From NCBI RefSeq assembly GCF_002906155.1, contig NZ_MUJK01000002.1:682001-746000 (forward strand): a stretch of 64,000 nt of DNA. Reading direction: 5' to 3'. Below, one piece after another: positions 1 to 7,949 of the stretch. This DNA comes from Pseudomonas laurylsulfativorans. Its GTDB lineage: Bacteria; Pseudomonadota; Gammaproteobacteria; Pseudomonadales; Pseudomonadaceae. Made by a program: the position numbers and the translations under genes. The notes beneath the pieces were generated by a model. It searched no databases. It saw only the letters and a program-made list of their open reading frames with translations, and was not told the origin of the DNA. Each line of letters opens with the position of its first letter. Position 1 is the first letter of the stretch.

Positions 1-2
1 TT

Positions 3-128
3 CACTTTGCCAATATTCGCCGAAAGTTCGACGTCAGCTCCCGCACTTGCGCATTGCTCAAAGCGATCGAGACGGGCGCAATCATCGTGGACTCGGTCGT
101 TGCGCGAGGTGCACATGAGCCTGACTGA
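3..128 (+). CDS. C-terminal end of an unidentified ORF entering from the left edge
   Basis: An open frame runs from the window edge to a TGA at 126-128 and encodes about 41 residues ending in GAHEPD. Its last 14 nt overlap the start of the holin gene, an arrangement common in phage and tailocin operons. The fragment is too short to name; it may be the end of a phage gene or a chance frame. Confidence 0.35.
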   Translation, partial: HFANIRRKFDVSSRTCALLKAIETGAIIVDSVVARGAHEPD

Positions 129-471
129 CTCGGCCTACAACGGTATCAATGGGCTCATGTTGGGGATGGGGATTGCGACACTGCCAGTCATTAATGGCGA
201 GGTACTGTTCGGTGCAATGCTCGGCGCGTGGCTGGTCACCACCACTCGCACTAACTTCAAGACCTGGCAGCGCATCGGTTCCTGGTTGCTGTCTGCGGGT
301 GTTGGTTACCTGTTCACGCCTGCCGCACATCCGCTGGCGTCATTTCTGACGGAAGGTGTAACGGCCTTTCTTTGCGCCCTGATCGTTATTCCTATCAGTA
401 TCAAACTCATGCGGTGGATCGATGGTGCCGGTCTCGGCGAAATCATTCGCCACCTGAGAGGGCGAAGGTGA
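115..471 (+). CDS. Putative phage/tailocin holin
   Basis: The product is a 118-aa hydrophobic protein with three probable membrane segments at about residues 11-35, 55-71 and 78-98, followed by a short basic tail ending in HLRGRR. Size, topology and sequence resemble the putative holins of Pseudomonas prophages and R-type tailocin clusters, which perforate the inner membrane for lysis. The ATG at 115 is chosen because a GAGG lies just upstream (104-107); the frame is open further upstream, but that part is not hydrophobic and looks non-coding. A CI-type repressor lies nearby on the opposite strand, which supports a phage-derived origin. Role inferred from family resemblance only. Confidence 0.65.
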   Translation: MSLTDSAYNGINGLMLGMGIATLPVINGEVLFGAMLGAWLVTTTRTNFKTWQRIGSWLLSAGVGYLFTPAAHPLASFLTEGVTAFLCALIVIPISIKLMRWIDGAGLGEIIRHLRGRR

Positions 472-588
472 TGGTCCGTGAAAAGGCTGCTTTGGTGTGG
501 GGAGCGAGCGTGGCTCACTTGGTCAGTGCGTTAGGTTTGTCGTGTTTTCAGCGCACTTCTGCCTGTTGTCCGTAGCACTTCTTGAAGC

Positions 589-626
589 AATGAAACTTTG
601 GATGACATAGGTCATCAAGTTTCATT
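589..626. terminator. Inverted repeat at the 3' end of the repressor gene
   Basis: AATGAAACTT (589-598) pairs exactly with AAGTTTCATT (617-626). The stem continues inward through ATGAC/GTCAT with two small bulges. It overlaps the repressor stop codon and sits between convergent genes, so it may act as a two-way terminator, although it lacks a clear U-tract. Confidence 0.45.
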
Positions 627-1040
627 CACAGGTTTAAGTGTTGCCAGAATAGCGGCCATTTCGGAGAGCCTGAGTTCCATATCACGCAATCGTTGCTTTT
701 CCTCAAGTGCGTTTTGTATGGCGCAGCGATCATTTTCGTCGAGCAACCGCCAGAGCGCGAGAATGGTGTTTTCCCGTGTTGTGCTTTCCTGGTTGGCCTC
801 TGAAGAATCAGTAACTGTTTGTCTCAAAATCGGACCTTCGCCCAGCAGCAGCCAGTCAAGGGAGATTCCCCGGGTTTGAGCGATTTCTACGCATAATGAG
901 TATGGTGTGCTGTCGCGGCCTTTCCAGCTGCTAAGGGTTTGCGGGCTGATCTGTAGCGCTGAAGATAAAGAAGCATCGGTTTTTGTGCCGGTAACTTGCT
1001 TTAGGCGAGCCAGAACAGCTTGTGATTTTTTGCTACGCAA
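615..1040 (-). CDS. CI-type phage repressor, N-terminal HTH family
   Basis: This 141-aa protein has a bacteriophage CI-repressor type helix-turn-helix at about residues 8-68 (the ALQISPQTLSSWKGRDSTPY region, then the ISLDWLLLGEG motif typical of the family). A charged, probably coiled C-terminal half follows (residues 85-135). There is no S24 LexA-like peptidase domain, so it would not self-cleave in response to RecA. It probably represses nearby phage or tailocin genes by binding in the 300-bp gap to its right. It is transcribed divergently from the Ogr-like gene and convergently with the holin. Confidence 0.75.
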   Translation of the reverse strand: MRSKKSQAVLARLKQVTGTKTDASLSSALQISPQTLSSWKGRDSTPYSLCVEIAQTRGISLDWLLLGEGPILRQTVTDSSEANQESTTRENTILALWRLLDENDRCAIQNALEEKQRLRDMELRLSEMAAILATLKPVNET

Positions 1041-1340
1041 TTTGAGCCTCTTCCTTTTGACATATGCTTTTTGAGTGCCTAATTTATGCGTAATGAGTAC
1101 TTTTTTTCTTGTAAGTAATCAATCATCAAAGATGAGTCAGAAGAATACGATGTCGAAACTTCCTAATGGTATCAGGGTGATTTCCTACGAGCATGGCTCG
1201 TCCCCATTACGCGTCTGCCCGATGCACTTCCTTATGTCTGGCAGACACTGTTCGCAAGTCCGGAGTGCCACGATGAAGGGCTCAAGCAGTATTGCGTTTG
1301 ATCAGGTTGATTGCCACCCGATGACCGCCGGAATTCAAGC
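1041..1340. other. Divergent regulatory gap between repressor and Ogr-like gene
   Basis: This 300-bp gap has lower GC than its surroundings, particularly at 1060-1150. A 12-mer GCGTAATGAGTA (1087-1098) nearly repeats GCATAATGAGTA inside the repressor gene (892-903), a possible operator pair. No convincing gene is seen. Confidence 0.3.
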
Positions 1341-1619
1341 ATGAGTACTTATAAAATGGTGTGCCCGCACTGCTTGAGCCGGATGCGCATCCGCACCAGC
1401 GAAGGCCGGCATATTTTCCTGCGGGTGGCGTATCTGCAATGCACGTCGGAGGCTTGCGGTTGGTCCGTACGTGCCGAATTTGAAATGACCCATGAACTTT
1501 CGCCCAGCGGTATGCCCAACCCCGCCGTACGCCTGCCTTGCGCTGGACCTGATTTGCGCCGTGCCGCCCGGCCCGTGGCAGTCAGTCCTGCCATGGCAGA
1601 CGTGCAGCAGGAGACGTGA
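1341..1619 (+). CDS. Ogr/Delta-like zinc-finger protein
   Basis: The 92-aa product has a four-Cys zinc-finger pattern in its first half: CPHC near residues 8-11 and CTSEAC near 34-39, followed by a short beta-rich stretch. This is the layout of P2 Ogr / P4 Delta proteins, which activate late phage promoters by contacting RNA polymerase. The C-terminal 40 residues are low-complexity and unlike Ogr. The start follows a GGA about 9 nt upstream. Its stop overlaps a possible GTG start of the next gene, so the two are probably co-transcribed. It is likely a remnant or regulator of the adjoining phage-like region. Confidence 0.65.
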   Translation: MSTYKMVCPHCLSRMRIRTSEGRHIFLRVAYLQCTSEACGWSVRAEFEMTHELSPSGMPNPAVRLPCAGPDLRRAARPVAVSPAMADVQQET

Positions 1620-1621
1620 AC

Positions 1622-1984
1622 ATGATGCTTATCGATGAAAATGCAGAGATGAATGACGAGCTTTTGGCCATAGCCCAAGCGTTTCTGGGGCGTCATGAAA
1701 GTGAAGGGGGGATCGATGATCAAGTCCTGTTTTGTCGCGCGGTGAAGCATTTGCAGAACATGGATGTGCCGATGCACTTGGCGGAAAGGCTGGTTAGCCG
1801 TGCCTATGGGGTACTCAAGTCATACAACGACCGCCGCCGCCTGGACATCGATGCCAGTTCCGACAGGGTCGCCGTGGTGACTGACCCGGCCAATGGCCTG
1901 ACCTGGGCGGTACCAGTGGGGCTGATCGTCAAACACATCATCAACTCACCGAACAGCCGCAGGCTTCGCGTGGTGGAGCCCTGA
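1622..1984 (+). CDS. Hypothetical protein, phage-region neighbour
   Basis: The 120-aa product is not recognised. It is acidic at the N-terminus and helical in the middle. The C-terminal part (VTDPANGLTWAVPVGLIVKH) looks like a compact mixed fold, and no membrane segment or signal is visible. The ATG at 1622 is preferred because AGGAG (1609-1613) lies about 8-9 nt upstream; an overlapping GTG at 1616 is too close to it. It follows the Ogr-like gene directly and probably shares its transcript. Confidence 0.6.
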   Translation: MMLIDENAEMNDELLAIAQAFLGRHESEGGIDDQVLFCRAVKHLQNMDVPMHLAERLVSRAYGVLKSYNDRRRLDIDASSDRVAVVTDPANGLTWAVPVGLIVKHIINSPNSRRLRVVEP

Positions 1985-2116
1985 GGTTTCAACGATTGTG
2001 TTGAGGTCCTGGGCTGCATGACTGGGACCTGCCACAAAATAACCCCGTGCCCAAAGTCCTCGTCCCCCTTAAAATACCGGCATTCTTCGATTTGCATCGC
2101 CTGAGGCCGTTTTTCC

Positions 2117-3331
2117 ATGTCTGTCACCGCCACTCCCGCCAGCCTCGCGCCGGATCATCACGCCCAGTTCATCGACTTGCTGCAAACCAGCCTCGAGCAC
2201 AATGCGTTCATTAAACTGGTGCTGGCCAAGTACGTGGGCGATGAAACGGACCTGCAGCGGATCATCATCAAACCGGTGACGGTCAAGACGCAGCCTTGCC
2301 TGTCTTTTGTTTACCGCTACAAGACTCGCGATATCACCAAGAACCTGCCGCTGGCCGAAGGCGTGACCAGCATTGCCGAGTTGCTGCCCGCATCGTTCAA
2401 GAATGCGCATTTGTTGTCGCTGACCGACGAAGCCCAGCTCGAATACAGCAAAAAGGGCAAGTCATCGCTGTTCAAGAGCAAACCTCAGCAATTGCGCGAA
2501 GTGCCATCGGCCGAGCACAACCGTGAGAAAAACCGTTTTCTTGACCTTAGCCGGCCATTTCTCGCCGACCTGGGTGTGACCAACAAGCAGCATGAGCTGA
2601 TCCCGGCGATGTCGCGCAAGTGGAAGCAGATCAACAAGTTCATCGAAGTGTTCAGCCATGCGCTGACTTCGTCACCCCTGGCGCTGGACAAACCGGTGCG
2701 TGTGGCGGACTTCGGGTCGGGCAAGGGTTACCTGACCTTCGCCATCCACGACTATCTGCGCAACACCTTGAAGGCCGAAGGCGAAGTGACCGGCGTCGAG
2801 CTGCGGGAAGACATGGTCACCCTGTGCAACGCAGCGGCGGCAAAGCTGGAGCATCCGGGGCTGGTGTTCAAGTGCGGTGACGTACGCAGCGTGGCGCCGA
2901 GCGAGCTGGATGTGATGATCGCCCTGCATGCCTGCGATATCGCCACCGACTATGCTATCCACACCGGTATTCGCTCCGGCGCGGCGATCATCATGTGCTC
3001 GCCTTGCTGCCACAAACAGATCCGCCTGCAAATCCAGAGCCCGGCGCTGCTCAAGCCGATGCTGCAATACGGCTTGCACCTGGGCCAGCAGGCCGAGATG
3101 GTCACTGATAGTTTGCGCGCGTTGTTCCTTGAGGCCTGCGGCTACGAGACCAAGGTGTTCGAGTTCATCTCACTGGACCACACCAACAAGAACAAGATGA
3201 TCCTGGCGGTCAAGCGCGCCGAACCGGTGGACTCGACCCAGTTGCTGGCGAAGATTCAGGAATTGAAGGATTTCTACCACATCACCGAGCATTGCCTGGA
3301 AACCCTACTGCGAGCGGACGGCTACCTCTGA
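2117..3331 (+). CDS. Class I SAM-dependent methyltransferase (methyltransferase domain 32 type)
   Basis: The product is a 404-aa cytosolic protein. Residues about 193-215 form the SAM-binding Rossmann loop (ADFGSGKGYLTFAI), followed by an acidic strand end (GVELRED, 226-232). The HACDIATDYAI region (271-281) and the Cys-rich motif CSPCCHK (294-300) are typical of methyltransferase domain 32 proteins. The N-terminal 170 residues form an uncharacterised domain. Substrate unknown; this family contains RNA- and protein-associated methyltransferases, and nothing here decides between them. It ends just before a REPIN shared with the convergent exporter gene. Confidence 0.8.
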   Translation: MSVTATPASLAPDHHAQFIDLLQTSLEHNAFIKLVLAKYVGDETDLQRIIIKPVTVKTQPCLSFVYRYKTRDITKNLPLAEGVTSIAELLPASFKNAHLLSLTDEAQLEYSKKGKSSLFKSKPQQLREVPSAEHNREKNRFLDLSRPFLADLGVTNKQHELIPAMSRKWKQINKFIEVFSHALTSSPLALDKPVRVADFGSGKGYLTFAIHDYLRNTLKAEGEVTGVELREDMVTLCNAAAAKLEHPGLVFKCGDVRSVAPSELDVMIALHACDIATDYAIHTGIRSGAAIIMCSPCCHKQIRLQIQSPALLKPMLQYGLHLGQQAEMVTDSLRALFLEACGYETKVFEFISLDHTNKNKMILAVKRAEPVDSTQLLAKIQELKDFYHITEHCLETLLRADGYL

Positions 3332-3333
3332 CT

Positions 3334-3405
3334 CCCTGTAGGAGCCGGCTTGCTGGCGATGGCGTCCTCAAAATCGTCATCGCCAGCAAGCCGGCTCCTA
3401 CAGGG
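3334..3405. repeat. REPIN (paired REP, GTAGGAGC type)
   Basis: CCTGTAGGAGCCGGCTTGCTGGCGATG and its inverted copy flank about 20 nt of spacer, filling the gap between two convergent genes. This is the paired palindrome form mobilised by RAYT transposases in Pseudomonas; no RAYT gene is present in the window. Confidence 0.9.
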
Positions 3406-3406
3406 T

Positions 3407-4297
3407 TCATGTGGTGGCAATGCGCGCGGGGCTGACTGCCGTCTTGCGCCCCAGCATCACAGTGACGATCACCCCACCAGCAAACAGCCAGGTGATCGGC
3501 TCCACATGCTCCCCGAAGAACAACGCTGAAAAGGCGATGGTGAAGAAGATCTGCAGCAACTGGATCTGACTGACCCGGGCAATGCCGCCCATGGCCAGCC
3601 CGGCGTACCAGGCGAAAAAGCCGATGAACTGTGAAAACAGCGAGACATAACCGAAGGCCCACCAGGTCTTGGTGGAGATCTCGCCCTGATGCTGCAGTGC
3701 CAGGTACACCACCGGGCCGATCAGTAGCGGGGTTGACAGCACCAGCGCCCAACAGATCACCTGCCAGCCGCCCATCTCCCTGGCCAGTCGGCCTCCCTCG
3801 GCATACCCCAATCCGCCCACGGCAATGGCGCCAAGCATCAGCAAGTCACCGGCCTGGATACTGCCGGCGCCGCTGATCAGTGCATAACCGAGCACCAGCG
3901 CGCTGCCCAATGCGGCGCAGGCCCAGAAGGCTTTCGAAGGCCGTTCATGGGACAGCCATGCGGCGTACAGCGCTACGCACAGCGGTTGCAAACCGTTGAC
4001 CAGCGCGCCATGGGATGCCGGCAAGGTTTGCATGGCCCATGCCGACAATACCGGGAAGCCGAGGATCACCCCGGCCATCACCAGCGTGAGGCCTTTTACC
4101 TGCTTCCAGGTCGGCCATTTTTCCCGGCGCCACAGCAACAGTAACGCCGCAGGAACCGCCGCAAACAATGCCCGGCCCAGGCCGTTCAGCAGGGGGTGGA
4201 GTTCCTGCACGACAATCCGGGTGAAGGGCAGGGTGAGGCTGAAGATCACAACGCCGAGCAGGCCCAGGGCCATGCCGGTGTTTTCGCGCGAGGACAT
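3407..4297 (-). CDS. DMT-superfamily transporter (EamA family)
   Basis: The 296-aa integral membrane protein shows about ten hydrophobic helices arranged as two EamA repeats (roughly residues 8-140 and 150-285). The second repeat contains the family-typical PVVYLALQHQG and FFGEHVEPITWLFAGGVIV stretches. Proteins of this family move small metabolites such as amino acids or purines across the inner membrane; the substrate cannot be read from sequence. It is a stand-alone gene whose 3' end abuts a REPIN. Confidence 0.85.
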   Translation of the reverse strand: MSSRENTGMALGLLGVVIFSLTLPFTRIVVQELHPLLNGLGRALFAAVPAALLLLWRREKWPTWKQVKGLTLVMAGVILGFPVLSAWAMQTLPASHGALVNGLQPLCVALYAAWLSHERPSKAFWACAALGSALVLGYALISGAGSIQAGDLLMLGAIAVGGLGYAEGGRLAREMGGWQVICWALVLSTPLLIGPVVYLALQHQGEISTKTWWAFGYVSLFSQFIGFFAWYAGLAMGGIARVSQIQLLQIFFTIAFSALFFGEHVEPITWLFAGGVIVTVMLGRKTAVSPARIATT

Positions 4298-4410
4298 GAT
4301 GGCAACCAGAATCGTGGGTGATGGGGGATGTCGTTATATAGCCATAAACCTGGTGTAAGCCGCTGTTACAGCTAGGTGCAGAGTTATCCGTACAGTTGCA
4401 AACAAACCTT

Positions 4411-4535
4411 TGTGGCGAGGGGGCTTGCCCCCGTTGGGCTGCGCAGCAGCCCCTTTCCGGTTTCATCAATCGAACCGTGGTGTCCGATTTTGCGCCTGCT
4501 TCGCAGGCGAACGGGGGCAAGCCCCCTCGCCACAA
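4411..4535. repeat. REPIN (GTGGCGAGGGGG type)
   Basis: A TGTGGCGAGGGGGCTTGCCC arm and its inverted copy flank about 70 nt of spacer. This is a second REP family, distinct from the GTAGGAGC type; similar copies occur at 17.8 and 37.8 kb. Confidence 0.9.
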
Positions 4536-4619
4536 GGTAGTAGCCGGTTGTTACCCACCCAGCCGGATAAGGACTACCTTGAATACTCCTGCACGCCCAC
4601 TTCCAGAGGAGTCCTCCCC

Positions 4620-5201
4620 ATGGCTGCGAAAAAGATCCTGATGCTGGTCGGTGACTATGTCGAAGACTATGAAGTGATGGTGCCGTTCCAGGCGCTGCTG
4701 ATGGTCGGCCATACGGTGCACGCCGTTTGCCCGGACAAAACCGCCGGCCAGACCGTGCGCACAGCGATCCATGACTTTGAAGGCGACCAGACCTACAGCG
4801 AAAAACCCGGTCACCTGTTTGCCCTCAACTTCGACTTCGCCAGGGTTAACGCCGCCGATTATGACGCCGTGCTGATTCCGGGTGGCCGTGCGCCGGAGTA
4901 CCTGCGCCTGAACGAAAAGGTCCTGGAACTGGTGCGCGCGTTCGACCAGGCCGGCAAGCCGATCGCCGCCGTCTGCCATGGCGCGCAGTTGCTGGCGGCC
5001 GCGGGTGTACTCGAAGGTCGCGAATGCAGCGCTTATCCAGCCTGCGCACCAGAAGTGCGACTGGCGGGCGGTACGTACATCGACATCCCGGTGACGGACG
5101 GCCATGTTCAGGGCAATCTGGCCACGGCGCCGGCCTGGCCTGCGCACCCGAACTGGCTGGCCGGCTTCCTGGGGTTGCTGGGTACCAAAATCACGCTGTA
5201 A
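4620..5201 (+). CDS. DJ-1/PfpI family protein (glutamine-amidotransferase-like fold)
   Basis: This 193-aa protein has the DJ-1/PfpI fold. The nucleophile elbow [10 protein letters not shown] places Cys119 next to His120, and conserved acidic residues lie near the N-terminus (DYVEDYE, 12-18). [11 protein letters not shown] (86-96) is the second signature. Members act as glyoxalases, deglycases, chaperones or proteases; the exact activity here is undecided. The start at 4620 follows an AGAGGAG ribosome site; the frame is open upstream only because it reads through the REPIN. The RHH gene follows 8 nt after the stop and probably shares the transcript. Confidence 0.85.
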   Translation: MAAKKILMLVGDYVEDYEVMVPFQALLMVGHTVHAVCPDKTAGQTVRTAIHDFEGDQTYSEKPGHLFALNFDFARVNAADYDAVLIPGGRAPEYLRLNEKVLELVRAFDQAGKPIAAVCHGAQLLAAAGVLEGRECSAYPACAPEVRLAGGTYIDIPVTDGHVQGNLATAPAWPAHPNWLAGFLGLLGTKITL

Positions 5202-5209
5202 CGAGGGAC

Positions 5210-5521
5210 ATGTCCATGTGCGAGCTGTACGTCAAAGCCGACCCGATACTCTACGAATCGCGCTCCCGCTCGCTGCGCATCTGCGGGGTGGTGACCACTC
5301 TGCGGCTGGAGAATCAGTTTTGGGACATCCTCAGCGAAATCGCCGAAGTCGACGGCATGACCACCAATCAGTTGATCGCCAAGCTGTATGAAGAGGTGAT
5401 GGACTATCGCGGCGAGGTGGTCAATTTCGCTTCGTTCTTGCGGGTCAGTTGTACGCGCTACCTGAGTCAGCGGCGGACGTCAGCGCCGGAGTTGTCGGTG
5501 GTGCGGGCTGCGGCGAAGTAA
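5210..5521 (+). CDS. Ribbon-helix-helix domain protein
   Basis: This 103-aa protein begins MCELYVKADP (preceded by Met-Ser if the first ATG is used). It matches the RHH_4-type proteins in which a short N-terminal segment precedes the ribbon-helix-helix core VTTLRLENQFWDILSEI (about 23-40) and a helix GMTTNQLIAKLYEEV (45-60). These are probable small DNA-binding regulators acting as dimers; the target is unknown. The ATG at 5210 and the one at 5216 are both reachable from the GAGG at 5203-5206. It sits immediately downstream of the DJ-1/PfpI gene. Confidence 0.8.
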   Translation: MSMCELYVKADPILYESRSRSLRICGVVTTLRLENQFWDILSEIAEVDGMTTNQLIAKLYEEVMDYRGEVVNFASFLRVSCTRYLSQRRTSAPELSVVRAAAK

Positions 5522-5537
5522 GGAAGGTCCTGTCGAC

Positions 5538-5563
5538 GCCATCGCGGGCAAGCTCGCGATGGC
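5538..5563. repeat. Single REP palindrome
   Basis: A GCCATCGCG ... CGCGATGGC imperfect palindrome (5538-5563) lies between the RHH and YegP genes. It is a solitary REP half without its inverted partner. Confidence 0.6.
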
Positions 5564-5641
5564 GATGGTGCAGGCGACAGAAATCCCGGCTTGGTCTTTA
5601 CTCTGATGCGCGCAACCTCTCAATCGCCAAGGAGAATCAGC

Positions 5642-5986
5642 ATGTCCGGATGGTATGAAGTGAGCAAAAGCAGCAATGGCCAGTTCAGGTTTGTCCTCAA
5701 GGCGGCCAACGCCGAGACCATTCTGACCAGCGAGCTGTACACCACACACGCCGCCGCCGACAAAGGCATCGCCTCGGTCCAGGCCAACAGCCCGCTGGAT
5801 GAGCGTTACGAGAAGAAAACCACCAAGGATGGCCACCCGTATTTCAATCTCAAGGCGGGCAATCACGAAATCATCGGCAGCAGCGAGTCCTATTCCTCTG
5901 ATGCCGCCATGGAGAAAGGCATTGCTAGCGTGAAGGCCAACGGCTCGACAAAGGTGGTCAAGGACAAGACGTTGCCGGTGCTTTGA
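5642..5986 (+). CDS. YegP family protein (two DUF1508 repeats)
   Basis: The 114-aa protein is built from two tandem DUF1508 units, at residues 2-50 and 52-102. Each begins with an aromatic strand (WYEVSKSSNGQFRF; PYFNLKAGNHEII) and ends with an ASVQANS/ASVKANG helix. Family members are small cytosolic proteins of unknown function, often stress-associated. The start follows AAGGAG (5628-5633). It stands alone between REP sequences. Confidence 0.85.
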   Translation: MSGWYEVSKSSNGQFRFVLKAANAETILTSELYTTHAAADKGIASVQANSPLDERYEKKTTKDGHPYFNLKAGNHEIIGSSESYSSDAAMEKGIASVKANGSTKVVKDKTLPVL

Positions 5987-6015
5987 TCGCTATCTTCAAA
6001 TCCAGTACAAATCCC

Positions 6016-6096
6016 TGTGGGAGCGAGCTTGCTCGCGATGAGGCCATAACATTCAACATTGATGTTGACTGGAAGACCGCCATCGCGAGCACAGGG
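6016..6096. repeat. Degraded REPIN with one truncated arm
   Basis: A full arm TGTGGGAGCGAGCTTGCTCG (6016-6035, continuing to 6040) is followed by an inverted arm CATCGCGAGC (6081-6090). The inverted arm then jumps to ACAGGGG, lacking the expected middle segment, so this is a decaying copy. Confidence 0.7.
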
Positions 6097-6167
6097 GTAA
6101 TGAACTCCAAAGCGGGAGCGAGCTGGCTCCGGGCGGCGTTCCGACGAATGCGTCAGATCAGTCGCCG

Positions 6168-7187
6168 CTAAACCTCGACGGGAACCGTGAGCTTCGGACC
6201 ACCCAACGCATGGCTCTTGGAATCAAAAAACCGCAACTCAACCCCCGTTCCCTCAAACACCTTCGCGTAATGCCGCTTTTGATGCTGGATGAACGCCTTG
6301 CTGCGCGGATAAATCGAGATCGCCACCACCTGCGGTTTCGCCAGGCGCAAGGCGTGGATGATGTGGCTGTCCTGCTCCCCCAGTGCATGGCCGAAGATGC
6401 ACAGCGCCTGGCCGTGACCGAGTAATTGCTCGTAGCAGAACGACAGATAGTCCGAACTGCGAATGGTCTTGAGCTTGTCCGCGCTCGGCCCTTCGTTGAC
6501 GAACAGCGGCACGTCGTCGAGGGTCTTGATCGTGTTGTTGATGGCGAAATTGCCCAGCAGCGTGCCCTCGGTCGACATCAGCTTGCGCGCCGTGCCGTCC
6601 TGGTTGCGCACCAGGTGCAGACCGCCGTGCAGGTACAGCAAACGGGTCTTGTCGGTGGCCGTTTCGCTCAGGTCGAAAGCGGGTTCGGCGCCGTGGAACA
6701 GATCGGTAATCGCCTCAGGCTGGTGTTGCACCGCCCAGTAGTTGAGCAGATCGTAATTGGTGGTGAACACCGTGCGATAGCTGGCCAGTTCCTGATTGAT
6801 CGTCGCCAGCGTCGAAGGCACCACCAGCCGCCACGGGATATGCACCGCATGCACGGTGTTGATCAGCGCTTCCTTGATCGCGTAGTAGCGATTGCGCGGG
6901 GCGGCGGAGCTCACAGCCAGGGCCTTGTTGACCCGGCTGGTGGTTTTCAGGGCGCTCAGTACCTGCTCGAAGCTGCGGGTCTGCATCGCATCGAATACGC
7001 TCAGCTCGGACGGGCTCAGGGGTTTTTCTTCAACAGAGCGGGCGTTTTCGAACAGCGACTCGTAGCCGAAATCGTCCCACACCGCGCGACTGGCGCCGTT
7101 GCCCACCAGCAATCCACTGAACGAAGCGCTGCTGCGCAAGGCGTCCCAGTCTTCAAGTTGGGCATCGACATCCAGGAAATCGGTCAT
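6168..7187 (-). CDS. DUF4917 family protein with SIR2-like nucleotide-binding motifs
   Basis: The 339-aa cytosolic protein matches DUF4917. It contains three elements in the order seen in SIR2-like NAD-binding domains: a Gly-rich loop LLVGNGASRAV (26-36), TTNYDLL (142-148) and YLHGGLH (185-191). These are followed by FGHALGEQDSHI (265-276). This resembles the SIR2_2/SIR2-like fold found in several antiphage NADases, but function is unproven for DUF4917. No helicase, Argonaute or other defence partner is adjacent. A decayed LysR gene starts divergently to its right. The start is the first ATG of the frame. Confidence 0.75.
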   Translation of the reverse strand: MTDFLDVDAQLEDWDALRSSASFSGLLVGNGASRAVWDDFGYESLFENARSVEEKPLSPSELSVFDAMQTRSFEQVLSALKTTSRVNKALAVSSAAPRNRYYAIKEALINTVHAVHIPWRLVVPSTLATINQELASYRTVFTTNYDLLNYWAVQHQPEAITDLFHGAEPAFDLSETATDKTRLLYLHGGLHLVRNQDGTARKLMSTEGTLLGNFAINNTIKTLDDVPLFVNEGPSADKLKTIRSSDYLSFCYEQLLGHGQALCIFGHALGEQDSHIIHALRLAKPQVVAISIYPRSKAFIQHQKRHYAKVFEGTGVELRFFDSKSHALGGPKLTVPVEV

Positions 7188-7237
7188 TGCGGTCTTAGTC
7201 TCACGGCAAAAGGTCTACGGGCGGCGACTTTATCACG

Positions 7238-7862
7238 ACCGGGTGCCCGGACCACGGCACGACTCGGGCAAAAACCGGCGAAGCCATTGCCGGCGCGGCG
7301 GCGTGCAAACGCTTGATGGAGCTGGAGGAGGCGCTGGGCATCAGCTTGTTGGGCGCGGCGGGCGGGATGCGGTGATCAACACCCTGGGCCAGTGCGGCGG
7401 CAACTCCTGCTCGGAACACGTATCCTCTCAGCACCTGCCGCCTGGCGATGTCCGACTATGGCGCTGCCATCGTTCTGCCGGGACTGATCCGAACCTTGCG
7501 CAGCGAAAGCGCCGGGCATCGACCTGCCAACCTACCTGGCAAGACCTCACGTCCTGCTGGAGATGCGCGGCAGTGGCACCCTGGAAATCGAGCGGGCGCT
7601 GACGGCATTGCGCGAGCGTCGCCGCGTTGCCATCAGCCTGCCGCACTGGAGCGTGGACCCGGAATTCATCAGCGGCACTGATCTGATCCTGACGGTGGCC
7701 TCGCGTGGGCTGCGCGATATTGATGAACAGTCGTTGATCGTCGTGCTGCCACCCTTTGATATTCCGTCGTTCACCTTTGTGTTGGCGTGGCATGAACGGC
7801 GGGGTGGGGATCAGGCGTTGAATTGGCTGAATGAGCGGATCGTGCAGGGGACCCACCGTTGA
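7238..7862 (+). pseudogene. Decayed LysR-family regulator
   Basis: The remains of a LysR gene are spread over two frames. 7280-7375 encodes a helix-turn-helix-like piece (ACKRLMELEEALGISLL) that soon hits a stop. 7430-7505 encodes the start of an effector domain (MSDYGAAIVLPGLIRTLRSE). From about 7503 the reading shifts frame, giving APGIDLPTYLARPHVLLEMR and then a typical LysR C-terminus (RVAISLPHW ... PFDIPSFTFVLAWHERRGGD) to the stop at 7862. Internal segments are missing, so the total is well below the usual 900 bp. Limits are approximate. Confidence 0.7.
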
Positions 7863-7949
7863 AGAGTTTCTGTCGCGATCAGGCAGTCGGCAGCTGAAGA
7901 CCTGATATAGACTGGCGACCATTCACCAAGTAGTTCAAAAGGACTTCCC

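Noticed and set aside
470..575. Small ORF overlapping the holin stop
   Set aside because: 35 codons with no family match and no clear ribosome site; possible but not supported.
6426..7316. A 296-codon plus-strand ORF opposite the DUF4917 gene
   Set aside because: An antisense shadow with low-complexity composition and no recognisable fold.
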